This document shows positions 1 to 8,388 of a stretch of 64,000 bases of DNA, piece by piece. Origin of the DNA: CAZEWZ01 sp964516765 (lineage in GTDB: Bacteria > Bacteroidota > Bacteroidia > Flavobacteriales > UBA7430). The translations under genes and the position numbers were made by a program. The stretch covers positions 80,404 to 144,403 of the forward strand of contig CAZEWZ010000003.1 of NCBI GenBank assembly GCA_964516765.1. The letters run 5' to 3'. Within the stretch, counting starts at the first letter, position 1, and every line of letters starts with the position of its first letter. The notes beneath the pieces were generated by a model. That model was given only the letters and a program-made list of their open reading frames with translations. It searched no databases and was not told the DNA's origin.

Positions 1-578
1 TCTACAGCACTTTTAAATTTACCATGTCTTATTACTTGAGGTTCGATTCCCATTTTTTTGAGTGCATCTGTAAAGAACACAACGGTGCTATTAAAACCTT
101 TTAAATCCAGTACTCCCTCAGGATACATACAGATATAATCAGCTACACTGGCTAAATAATAAGCTCTTTGAGAATAAATCTCTGAATATGTAGTAATGAA
201 TTTACCTGATTCTTTAAAATTTAATAGGGCATTTCTTATTTCCTCTAGGCTCGCATAGCCTGAAGATATTTGACCTAAATCAAGAAGGATACCTGTTATA
301 AATTCATCTTTTTTAGCTTTTTTAATATTTCTCAAAATTTCGTTGAGTCCAATGATATCTGTGTTTTGACCAGTTATTTCAGCTAAATCAAAGACTTTTT
401 TCTCTCTACGGTCTTGAATCGTTCCACTTAAATCTAGTTTGAGAACATGCTTCTCACTTAGTGTGATTTTGTTGGAATCTCCAGAAGATGCGATGATTGA
501 ACCAATTAGAATAAGCAAAAATATTCCGATGATTAGGCCTAAAGCGGAAGCAATAGTAAATTTAAAAAATTGTTTCAT
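1..578 (-). CDS. sppA: Signal peptide peptidase SppA (protease IV), N-terminal part, cut by window edge
   Basis: This is the first 192 or so residues of a membrane-bound serine protease that degrades cleaved signal peptides. The reading begins MKQFFKFTIASALGL and has one strong hydrophobic segment (about residues 8-30) that would anchor it in the inner membrane. Next comes the family-typical stretch LKLDLSGTIQDR, then a region with YLASVADYI and a GxxxxV-type strand that resembles the Clp/crotonase fold of S49 peptidases. The catalytic Ser/Lys lie mostly outside the window, so activity cannot be judged. The start ATG is at 576-578. No clear TAnnTTTG element precedes it; AATCTTTG on the minus strand near 640 is the nearest, with a mismatch. 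Identification rests on overall resemblance from memory. Confidence 0.8.
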   Translation of the reverse strand, partial: MKQFFKFTIASALGLIIGIFLLILIGSIIASSGDSNKITLSEKHVLKLDLSGTIQDRREKKVFDLAEITGQNTDIIGLNEILRNIKKAKKDEFITGILLDLGQISSGYASLEEIRNALLNFKESGKFITTYSEIYSQRAYYLASVADYICMYPEGVLDLKGFNSTVVFFTDALKKMGIEPQVIRHGKFKSAV

Positions 579-670
579 TTTTTATTTTTTATTTTTGTAA
601 TAATATAAATATATTTTCAAAAAAATCCTTTCAATGTCAAAGATTGTTATATAAATTGATTTTTTGAATA

Positions 671-2680
671 TTAATCTAGGTGATTTTTTAATTGTTTAAT
701 GGAATCTCTTAAACGGGCAGCTTCAATAAAGTTTAGTTCCTTAGATGCATTAACCATTGCGTTTCTTAACTCTTTCATTTTATTTAATTTTTCTTTAGCG
801 CTCATGTATTTTAATTCTTCTTCACTAAAAATAATTAAGTCTGTATCAGATTTATTCTTACTGCTCCCTGTTTTTCCAATAATAGATGATCTGTCTCTAA
901 TACTTTCTTTTGATTTTTTAATAGAAAAGGGAATCTGGTTGTTCTCGTTATTGAAAGCTATTTGAATTTTCCTCTTTCTTTTGTTGTCCTCTATTGTTCG
1001 TCTCATTGATTCAGTAGTTTTGTCCGCGTAAAAAATTGCTCTTCCTTTTGTATGACGAGCTGCTCTACCTACAGTTTGAGTCAAAGATCTTTGAGACCTC
1101 AAGAATCCCTCTTTATCCGCGTCTAAAATTGCCACCAATGAAACCTCAGGAAGATCGAGTCCTTCTCTCAAAAGATTTACTCCTATCAACACATCAAACA
1201 CTCCCAATCGAAGATCTTGCATTATTTCTACACGCTCAATAGTATCTATATCAGAATGAATATACCTACATCTTACGCCATATTTAGTTAGGTATATAGT
1301 TAATTCTTCAGCCATTCTTTTGGTTAGTGTTGTGACCAGAATACGTTCCTCATTGTCTACTATTATTGTGATTTCATTTAGTAGGTCATCAATTTGATTT
1401 TTAGTAGGTCGAATTTCAATTATTGGATCAAGAAGACCAGTAGGACGGATTAGTTGTTCTACAATAACTCCTTCAGATTGTTCTAATTCATAATCTGCGG
1501 GAGTGGCACTCACAAATACTGCTTGAGGAACAATGGCTTTAAATTCTTCAAATTTTAGAGGGCGATTGTCCATGGCGGCTGGAAGTCGGAAACCATATTC
1601 TACAAGATTCTCCTTTCTTGATCGGTCTCCACCATACATTGCCCTAACTTGGGGTAGGGTAACATGACTTTCGTCTACAAAAAGCATAAAATTATTTGGG
1701 AAATAATCTATCAAACAGAAAGGTCGAGTTCCGGGTTCTCGACCATCTAGATATCTGGAGTAATTTTCAATCCCTGAACAATATCCAAGTTCTTGAATCA
1801 TCTCTAAATCAAAGTTTACCCGCTCTTCTAGTCTTTTTGCTTCTAAATGTTTTCCAATTTCTTTGAAATAGTCAACTTGTTTTATTAGATCTGTCTTGAT
1901 GTCATGCTTGGCTTCATCTAGGCGATCTTTTGAGGTGATAAAGATGTTCGCTGGATATATTTTAAGATGGTCAAAGCTATCAATTTTAAGTCCTGTAATG
2001 GGATCAAATGATTCCAGAGACTCCACCTCATCATCCCAAATCATAATTCGTAATCCAAAATCAGAATAAGCTGGAAAGATATCAATTGAATCCCCTTTAA
2101 CTCTGAACTGTCCTCTTTCTAAACTTATTTCAGTTCTTGAGTAAAGGGAAGCTACAAGATTTAAAAGCAGTTCTTGTCGATTAATTTTTTGATCGAGTTT
2201 TAATTCAATTACATTTTTATGAAACTCAGCGGGGTTTCCAATTCCATATATACATGAAACAGAGGAAATGACAACCACATCTTTTCTTCCAGAAAGAAGT
2301 GTAGATGAAGTACTAAGTCTGAGTTTTTCAATTTCTTCATTAATTGATAAATCTTTCTCAATATAAACACCAGAGTGAGGTATATAAGCTTCAGGTTGAT
2401 AATAATCGTAGTAGGATACAAAATATTCTACGGCATTATTTGGGAAAAACTCTTTAAATTCTCCATATAATTGAGCTGCTAGAGTTTTGTTATGACATAA
2501 AATAAGAGTTGGTCGATTAACCTCTTTAATCACATTGGCCATAGTAAAGGTTTTACCAGACCCTGTGACCCCCTGAAGAGTCTGATATGGAATCTCTCTA
2601 TTTAAACCTTCTACAATCTCTTGTATTGCTTTAGGTTGATCTCCTGTTGGACTAAAATCAGAAACAAGTTCAAAATTCAT
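671..2680 (-). CDS. uvrB: Excinuclease ABC subunit B
   Basis: UvrB is the DNA-damage-verifying helicase-like subunit of nucleotide excision repair. It is loaded by UvrA and recruits UvrC. The 669-residue length is normal. The Walker A motif GVTGSGKT is at residues 37-44, and the aromatic beta-hairpin that clamps the strand (YYDYYQPEAYIP) is near residue 95. The DESH box and the helicase motif QTVGRAAR are present. The C-terminal UVR domain that binds UvrC (around 633-665, with AARLRD) is intact. It lies 45 bases downstream of the DUF349 gene on the same strand and probably shares its promoter. An 18-base near-palindrome sits in the gap between them. Nothing in the protein looks unusual. Confidence 0.98.
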   Translation of the reverse strand: MNFELVSDFSPTGDQPKAIQEIVEGLNREIPYQTLQGVTGSGKTFTMANVIKEVNRPTLILCHNKTLAAQLYGEFKEFFPNNAVEYFVSYYDYYQPEAYIPHSGVYIEKDLSINEEIEKLRLSTSSTLLSGRKDVVVISSVSCIYGIGNPAEFHKNVIELKLDQKINRQELLLNLVASLYSRTEISLERGQFRVKGDSIDIFPAYSDFGLRIMIWDDEVESLESFDPITGLKIDSFDHLKIYPANIFITSKDRLDEAKHDIKTDLIKQVDYFKEIGKHLEAKRLEERVNFDLEMIQELGYCSGIENYSRYLDGREPGTRPFCLIDYFPNNFMLFVDESHVTLPQVRAMYGGDRSRKENLVEYGFRLPAAMDNRPLKFEEFKAIVPQAVFVSATPADYELEQSEGVIVEQLIRPTGLLDPIIEIRPTKNQIDDLLNEITIIVDNEERILVTTLTKRMAEELTIYLTKYGVRCRYIHSDIDTIERVEIMQDLRLGVFDVLIGVNLLREGLDLPEVSLVAILDADKEGFLRSQRSLTQTVGRAARHTKGRAIFYADKTTESMRRTIEDNKRKRKIQIAFNNENNQIPFSIKKSKESIRDRSSIIGKTGSSKNKSDTDLIIFSEEELKYMSAKEKLNKMKELRNAMVNASKELNFIEAARLRDSIKQLKNHLD

Positions 2681-2703
2681 ATGGACGGCAATGAGAAAAA
2701 GGC

Positions 2704-2715
2704 ATCATTAATGAT
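2704..2715. repeat. Palindrome between the DUF349 gene and uvrB
   Basis: ATCATTAATGAT is a perfect 12-base palindrome. It extends to 18 bases (2701-2718) with one mismatch pair. It lies in the 45-base gap between the DUF349 stop and the uvrB start. It could be a protein-binding site or a weak processing signal, but it has no loop and no T-tract, so it is not a standard terminator. Confidence 0.35.
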
Positions 2716-2725
2716 ACCATTATGG

Positions 2726-4735
2726 TTATAAACTCTTTATAAAAGCCATCTGAAATGTTAATTCCACTAACTTATCTTTTTGATTATCAATATTTTTTTT
2801 AACATCAACAACCATAGGATTATCTTCTTTTGCATGTTTAAAAAAGCTAATGTTGTTTTCTAGAAGAGAGAGTTCGTTCTTACATTTTTTTAAAGACTGC
2901 TGAATTTTGAAAAGTTCGTCATTTAATTTAGTTTCGTTACCATCGGCAACAATAGATTGTATCTTGAATTTGAATTGAAAATCTCTTTTTTCCGATTTGT
3001 TAATGTCAAGTACCTTAAAGAACACATCTATAGACTTTCGGAAACTATTCTCTATGAGTTTTATGTTTTTGCGAGGAACTTTTCCAATTTCTTTCCATTC
3101 AGAAATTAGATTTTTAATATAATCAAGATCTTTTTCAGGCTTATCTGTGTTTTTAAATTTTGCTAAAGTTTTTAAAATATTTTCTTTTTTTTCTAGATTA
3201 ATCTGATATTCTTTGTCTAGAATCTCATTCTGTTTTTTTAGGTTTTCAAAAAATATATTACATGAAGTTTTTAATCTATTCCAAAGCGCATCTGACTCTT
3301 TTCTAGGAGCAACTCCAGAATTTTTCCAGTCGTTTTGAAGTTTTTTAAGTGTACTAGCAGTACTTTTCCATTCGGTGCTGTTTGATAATGACTCAGCTTG
3401 CTCTACTAGCTTTATTTTGGCTTGAAGTGATTGATTTTTATTTTTCTTTAATTGTTTGTAATATTCATTTTTTTTCAAATTAAAAATTTTGATAGCAGCA
3501 GTAAAACGAGTCCATGAAATATCGTTTTGAACTCGACTCACTGATCCAATTTTTTTCCAATCTTCTCGCATTTGATTGACATAGATAGAAACTTTTTGCC
3601 ATGCATTATGATGTAAAAAATCAGAAAAGTCAATGTTTTCTAGCTCTTTACACAAAGAAATTTTTTGTTCGAAATGGATTTCAAATTCTTCCTTTCTTCT
3701 TTCATAAAAATCATTTCTTTTTTTGTGAATAATTTTTGTTGCTGTCTGGAATCTTTCCCATATTTCTTCACGATTTGATTTTCCAACAGGTCCAATTTCT
3801 TTCCATTTTTCATGGAGAGTCTGAAGACTTGAAAATGCGGTTTCTAAATTTTCCTCTCTGTCTAATGCTTCAGTCATAAGACACAATTCAGTTTTTTGCA
3901 CTAAATTTCTTTTAAATTCAATGTCTCTTAAGTCATTATTAATCCTTAGATAATCAAAGAAATTTTCGACATGATGATTATAAGTATTCCATAGGTTGTT
4001 TAATTCTAATTTAGGAACTTGTCCAGCAGTTTTCCATCTTTGTTGAATATCTTTAAAATGAATGAAAGTTTCTTTCATTTTTTCTTCTGCATTCAATAAT
4101 CCCTTGAGTTCTTCAATTAATCCCAATTTCACTTCTAAATTATGCTTCATGTTATTCTCTTGTTCAGAATAAAATGTATCTCTTAGTATTTTGTATGTGT
4201 TAAGTACTGCTTTGAATTCACTTGTAAAAGGAAATATATAGTCGAATTCTACAGTATCATCACCTTCATTTTTGGAAATTTTTGTATTTTGAATTACTTG
4301 AAATTTTTCTAGTTCTTCTTTGTAAGTTTGATTACTTCTCTCGTAAAATATCTTTTTCGCATTGTCTATAAATGACTTAATACTTTGAATAGGTGCAGAG
4401 TCTAATTTGTCTTTGACTGCAGATATTAGTTGCTCAGTGTTGAGTTCTTCTAGTTGAATAATATCGACTTTAACTAGCTTCTCAGAATCCATATTAATTA
4501 AGTGTGAATTACTGTAGGTTTTAGTATTATTTTTTAATGAGGGAGCCTTTTTAGAAGTTCGATTTGAGCTTAACGATTTAGGTTCTTCAACTTTCTTATA
4601 AGAGGCAGCCTCAATGGAATTTGTGTTTGTATCGTTAATTATCAATGGAGAGTTAATAACTTCTAATTTTTCTTCAGAATTTACTTTAGTAATAATTTTC
4701 TCATTCAATTGAATAGTTTTTTTTTTCTCTTGCAT
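2726..4735 (-). CDS. DUF349 domain-containing protein
   Basis: A 669-residue, highly charged, helical protein built from repeated units with the signature W-K-x-I/S/A-G-x-V/A-x-R/K (for example WKEIGPVGK, WKKIGSVSR, WKNSGVAPR, WKEIGKVPR). This is the DUF349 repeat found across Bacteroidota. At least five copies are visible between about residues 200 and 560. The first 120 residues are low-complexity and probably disordered; the last 90 are coiled-coil-like. The biochemical role of the family is not known to me. It is upstream of uvrB on the same strand and seems to be the first gene of that operon. It has its own -7 element and an inverted repeat at the promoter. Confidence 0.9.
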   Translation of the reverse strand: MQEKKKTIQLNEKIITKVNSEEKLEVINSPLIINDTNTNSIEAASYKKVEEPKSLSSNRTSKKAPSLKNNTKTYSNSHLINMDSEKLVKVDIIQLEELNTEQLISAVKDKLDSAPIQSIKSFIDNAKKIFYERSNQTYKEELEKFQVIQNTKISKNEGDDTVEFDYIFPFTSEFKAVLNTYKILRDTFYSEQENNMKHNLEVKLGLIEELKGLLNAEEKMKETFIHFKDIQQRWKTAGQVPKLELNNLWNTYNHHVENFFDYLRINNDLRDIEFKRNLVQKTELCLMTEALDREENLETAFSSLQTLHEKWKEIGPVGKSNREEIWERFQTATKIIHKKRNDFYERRKEEFEIHFEQKISLCKELENIDFSDFLHHNAWQKVSIYVNQMREDWKKIGSVSRVQNDISWTRFTAAIKIFNLKKNEYYKQLKKNKNQSLQAKIKLVEQAESLSNSTEWKSTASTLKKLQNDWKNSGVAPRKESDALWNRLKTSCNIFFENLKKQNEILDKEYQINLEKKENILKTLAKFKNTDKPEKDLDYIKNLISEWKEIGKVPRKNIKLIENSFRKSIDVFFKVLDINKSEKRDFQFKFKIQSIVADGNETKLNDELFKIQQSLKKCKNELSLLENNISFFKHAKEDNPMVVDVKKNIDNQKDKLVELTFQMAFIKSL

Positions 4736-4773
4736 CTATTAGCGAAATGGGGGTTCAGATTATTTCATTTTTA

Positions 4774-4781
4774 CAAATATA
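4774..4781 (-). promoter_or_regulatory. -7 element of the DUF349-uvrB operon
   Basis: TATATTTG on the minus strand matches the Bacteroidota -7 consensus TAnnTTTG exactly. It lies about 39 bases before the ATG at 4735. No clean TTTG -33 element is seen at 19-21 bases upstream; that position falls in the loop of the inverted repeat at 4789-4812. Confidence 0.6.
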
Positions 4782-4788
4782 GGTATTT

Positions 4789-4812
4789 ATGGCATTTGTG
4801 AAATTATGCCAT
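4789..4812. repeat. Inverted repeat ATGGCAT-N10-ATGCCAT at the DUF349-uvrB promoter
   Basis: Two perfect 7-base arms at 4789-4795 and 4806-4812 are separated by 10 bases. They start 7 bases upstream of the -7 element at 4774-4781. The arms therefore flank the expected -33 region, which is where a repressor or activator dimer would bind. Confidence 0.45.
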
Positions 4813-4919
4813 GCAAGAAGTTTTTTGAGTTCATTTGATAATTATATTTCATAAATAGTCAATATATAAGTTAGGCTTAATATTAATGGTTTTGTAAATT
4901 TACTGACTAAAATAAAATT

Positions 4920-6404
4920 ATGTCGGTAATTGACGAATTGAGAAAAGATGGAGAGTTGATCCAAGCGTATGAATTAGCAAGATTGAGGCTTTTAAAAAAC
5001 ACTACTCCAGATTTAGTGAAAAAAGATTTATCTAGAGTCTTGACCGATCTTCTTCAACAGAATTGCTTTGTTTCCTGCGCAGATCAATTCTTCTCTTATC
5101 TAGAAGAGTTTTATCATCTTAATGTACCTTTAGGAGATTCTGTTATTCATGAAAATATTATGTGGCAGGTCGGAAAGTTTATTAAAGAACTAAACCGAGC
5201 TGAAGCTCCTTCAGAAATATTTGACCGTCTTTATAAAACAATATCGCATGTACAACTCCCATCTCAAACAAGTCTTTTTACATTTATTTCTAGTTCTGTT
5301 CTTGAGTCTCAAGAGTTAAATAAGTCATATGTTCGTTTTCTAATCAATATAGGGGTTCGGCACTTGCCCGCAAATCACTTTTTAGCTTTGAATGAAGATG
5401 GAGAAAAAAAAGCCTCTCTCGGAGAATTAATTCTTCTTTGCATAGCTAAGCATATTACTAATCAAGATAAACCTAGTTCTGAAGATATATCATACTTGTT
5501 GGAAGAATTGAGTTTTGTGGGTGAAAATTATAAGAATATTCCTTACATAAATTATTATAAAGCAAAAGCATATCAAGCCATTGGAGATATAAAAAACTCG
5601 GAAATTTCTATTTTAAATTACCTTAAAAAAAGGAGCAAGGAGTATTTAGCTTGGGAATTATTAGCTGATATAAGCGAAAACAAAGAACGTAAAATACAAG
5701 CCCTCTGTAAAACAGTGATTTCTCATACTCGCCCCGGACAATTGATTCGATCTCAAACTAAATTATTTCACCTTTTCGTCAAAGACAAAGAATTTAGTGT
5801 AGCCAAAGCGATTTATCAAGTGATTAGTTCCTCAAAGAGAGAATTGGGAAAAAACATTACTGAGGATTGGAAAGCCATATCAAAAGAGATTTGGTTTGAA
5901 AATGTAAAAAGAGATATTCATTTATGGAATTTTTGTTATAAGAGGTCTAATCCAATTGTATCGTATGTGTTTAATGACTGGACTGCACAAAATGGTATTA
6001 TATATGGTTTAAATGTTACTAAAGATCTAGCCGAGTTTGTAGTTTCAGATGATGTTCATGGAGCTTTTAAATATTTTGGAGATAAAGATATGAAAGTAGG
6101 CGACTTTGTTAGTTTAAAACTCCAAAGGGTAGCTAACCATGAAGGGATAAAATATAAAGTCTTACACAATGAAAAAACTAAAAATAGGCCCAAAAGAAAT
6201 GTTTATAAAGTTTTGGAAGATGAAATTAGATTAGAGGGTAATAACCATTTCGTTGGGCTAGTTCCTATTAATTTTGATTATGCAGAATCGAAAGGGATGA
6301 AAGTCGGGCAGGTAGTCAGACTTAAAGCTGTGAAATTACCTTCTTCTAGATTTAAAGAATTAGCCAAATGGAAAGTCTTACAAATAAGTACTGTATCCAA
6401 ATAG
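4920..6404 (+). CDS. Unrecognised protein: helical (TPR-like) N-terminal part plus duplicated beta-rich C-terminal part
   Basis: A 494-residue protein I do not recognise. Residues 1 to about 330 look all-helical, with paired amphipathic helices of TPR-like spacing (such as YYKAKAYQAIGDIKNSEISILNYL near 220). Residues about 350-490 are beta-rich and contain two related units. The first has MKVGDFVSLKLQRV followed by KYKVL; the second has MKVGQVVRLKAVKL followed by KWKVL. Both resemble small OB-fold or cold-shock-like barrels. There is no signal peptide or membrane segment, so it should be cytoplasmic. It is a single gene with about 150 bases on each side before its neighbours. A nucleic-acid-binding role is inference only. 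I considered a link to TPR-containing conflict systems but see no partner genes. Confidence 0.85.
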   Translation: MSVIDELRKDGELIQAYELARLRLLKNTTPDLVKKDLSRVLTDLLQQNCFVSCADQFFSYLEEFYHLNVPLGDSVIHENIMWQVGKFIKELNRAEAPSEIFDRLYKTISHVQLPSQTSLFTFISSSVLESQELNKSYVRFLINIGVRHLPANHFLALNEDGEKKASLGELILLCIAKHITNQDKPSSEDISYLLEELSFVGENYKNIPYINYYKAKAYQAIGDIKNSEISILNYLKKRSKEYLAWELLADISENKERKIQALCKTVISHTRPGQLIRSQTKLFHLFVKDKEFSVAKAIYQVISSSKRELGKNITEDWKAISKEIWFENVKRDIHLWNFCYKRSNPIVSYVFNDWTAQNGIIYGLNVTKDLAEFVVSDDVHGAFKYFGDKDMKVGDFVSLKLQRVANHEGIKYKVLHNEKTKNRPKRNVYKVLEDEIRLEGNNHFVGLVPINFDYAESKGMKVGQVVRLKAVKLPSSRFKELAKWKVLQISTVSK

Positions 6405-6532
6405 TATTTAATTGATTTATAGATTTTTGAAGAATTTCATTTTATTAATCTTAAAATTATTTTTTTTGCCATTATAATTTTATTTATGAGTAAATAAATC
6501 ACCAATTCAGTCAACCAATGATTTATTCTGTG

Positions 6533-6540
6533 TATTTTTG
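6533..6540 (+). promoter_or_regulatory. -7 element of typA
   Basis: TATTTTTG matches TAnnTTTG and ends 18 bases before the typA ATG. No clear -33 TTTG is visible. Confidence 0.6.
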
Positions 6541-6558
6541 CACTCTTAAAATTAATCC

Positions 6559-8322
6559 ATGACATCTATACGAAATATTGCAATTATTGCACATGTTGAC
6601 CACGGAAAAACTACTTTGGTTGACAAGATTATTCATGAATGCCAAATTATGAATCCCAGAAAAGATTCTAGTGAACTCATATTAGATAACAATGATTTAG
6701 AGCGTGAAAGAGGAATTACGATTCTTTCAAAGAATGTGGCAGCAAATTATAAAGGTGTCAAAATTAATATCCTTGACACTCCTGGTCACGCAGATTTTGG
6801 AGGTGAAGTGGAGCGTGTTCTGAAAATGGCTGATGGAGTTCTGTTACTTGTTGATGCTTTTGAGGGGGCTATGCCCCAAACTAGATTTGTTCTCACTAAG
6901 GCGATTGCTCTTGGATTAAAACCTATCGTTGTTGTAAATAAAGTAGATAAAGAAAACTGTACACCTGATATTGTCCAGGAGCAAGTATTTGACTTGATGT
7001 TTAATTTAGATGCTAGTGAAGACCAGCTTGATTTTGTAACTATTTATGGCTCTTCTAAAGAGGGATGGATGAGTACAGACTGGCAAAAACCAACCAAAGA
7101 TATTGTCCCTTTATTAGATGCTGTGATTGAAAGTATTCCTGAAGCACCCTATAGACCTGGTACGCTTCAAATGCAAATTACTTCGTTAGATTTTTCAAGT
7201 TTTAAGGGTAGGATTGCCATTGGAAGAGTTTTCCGCGGTGATGTTGAAAAAGGAAAAGACTACATGCTGTGTAAGGACGGAGTAAATAAAAAAGTTAGAA
7301 TCAAAGAACTCTTTGTTTTTGAAGGCCTCGGTAGAACTGAAGTTACTAAGGTCAGAAGTGGAGACCTTTGTGCAGTTATTGGTTTGGATGATTTTGAAAT
7401 TGGAGACACTCTTTCTGATATTGATGCACCTGAGCCATTGTCAAGAATATCTGTTGATGAGCCTACGATGAGTATGTTGTTTACTATTAACAATTCTCCA
7501 TTTTTCGGGAAAGAAGGCAAGTTTGTAACATCTAGACATTTAAGAGATCGATTATTTAAGGAAACCGAGAAAAATCTTGCCCTAAAAGTTGAGACAACAG
7601 ATTCAGAAGATAAGTTTAATGTTTACGGTAGAGGTATCCTTCACTTGTCTGTCCTTATTGAAACTATGAGAAGAGAAGGTTATGAGCTTCAGGTGGGAAA
7701 GCCACAGGTTATTGAAAAAGAAGTTGATGGAGTAAAATGCGAGCCATACGAGACTTTAGTTATAGATGTCCCTGAGCAGTTCTCAGGCAAGGCAATAGAA
7801 TTGGTTACGCAAAGAAAGGGAGATCTTTTGGTTATGGAGCCTAAAGGCGATCTTCAGCATTTAGAATTTGATATTCCTTCTAGAGGATTGATAGGATTAA
7901 GAAATAATATGCTGACTGGAACTTCAGGTCAAGCTATTATGACTCACAGATTTAGAGAGTTTTGCCCTTATAAGGGTGAAATTGTCTCCCGAACTAAAGG
8001 GTCACTTATTTCCATGGAAAAAGGCGCTTCCACAGGTTTCGCTATCAATAGGCTTCAGGATAGAGGTCGCTTTTTTGTTGAACCTACAGACATCATCTAT
8101 AAAGGTCAGGTTGTTGGTGAGCATTCCAGAGATAATGATTTAGAAGTAAATCTTGTAAAAGGGAAGCAACTCACAAATATGAGAAAGTCAGGATCTGATG
8201 ATGCAATGAAAATTGCGCCAAAAGTTATTTTTTCACTAGAGGAATCTATGGAATATATTGGTAAAGACGAATATTTGGAGGTCACACCTCAGAGTTTGAG
8301 GATGAGGAAAATTAATTCGTAG
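6559..8322 (+). CDS. typA: Translational GTPase TypA/BipA
   Basis: A ribosome-binding GTPase of the EF-G family involved in ribosome assembly and stress adaptation. It has 587 residues, close to the usual 600. The P-loop AHVDHGKTT is at residues 11-19, switch II is DTPGHADF near 75, and NKVD is near 130. Domain II follows, and the C-terminal TypA-specific domain carries the SRGLIGLRN and EKGASTGFA stretches. The start is 18 bases behind a clear -7 element. The gene ends at a strong hairpin terminator, so it is probably transcribed alone. Confidence 0.97.
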   Translation: MTSIRNIAIIAHVDHGKTTLVDKIIHECQIMNPRKDSSELILDNNDLERERGITILSKNVAANYKGVKINILDTPGHADFGGEVERVLKMADGVLLLVDAFEGAMPQTRFVLTKAIALGLKPIVVVNKVDKENCTPDIVQEQVFDLMFNLDASEDQLDFVTIYGSSKEGWMSTDWQKPTKDIVPLLDAVIESIPEAPYRPGTLQMQITSLDFSSFKGRIAIGRVFRGDVEKGKDYMLCKDGVNKKVRIKELFVFEGLGRTEVTKVRSGDLCAVIGLDDFEIGDTLSDIDAPEPLSRISVDEPTMSMLFTINNSPFFGKEGKFVTSRHLRDRLFKETEKNLALKVETTDSEDKFNVYGRGILHLSVLIETMRREGYELQVGKPQVIEKEVDGVKCEPYETLVIDVPEQFSGKAIELVTQRKGDLLVMEPKGDLQHLEFDIPSRGLIGLRNNMLTGTSGQAIMTHRFREFCPYKGEIVSRTKGSLISMEKGASTGFAINRLQDRGRFFVEPTDIIYKGQVVGEHSRDNDLEVNLVKGKQLTNMRKSGSDDAMKIAPKVIFSLEESMEYIGKDEYLEVTPQSLRMRKINS

Positions 8323-8333
8323 ATCAATGAAAT

Positions 8334-8370
8334 TAATAAAATCGACCACTTTTAATGGTCGATTTTATTA
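8334..8370 (+). terminator. Intrinsic terminator after typA
   Basis: A 15-base perfect stem (8334-8348 with 8356-8370) and a 7-base loop CTTTTAA, with T-rich sequence in the 3' arm. It starts 11 bases after the typA stop. Confidence 0.85.
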
Positions 8371-8388
8371 AATGTTTATTCTTGAAAT

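Noticed and set aside
4920..6404. Possible component of a TPR-containing conflict or defence system
   Set aside because: No nuclease, helicase, primase or toxin partner lies nearby, and the neighbours are uvrB and typA. I kept only the structural description.
7260..7520. Minus-strand open frame opposite typA, and similar antisense frames across the window
   Set aside because: They lie fully inside well-supported genes, lack signals or family motifs, and follow from the codon bias of the real gene.
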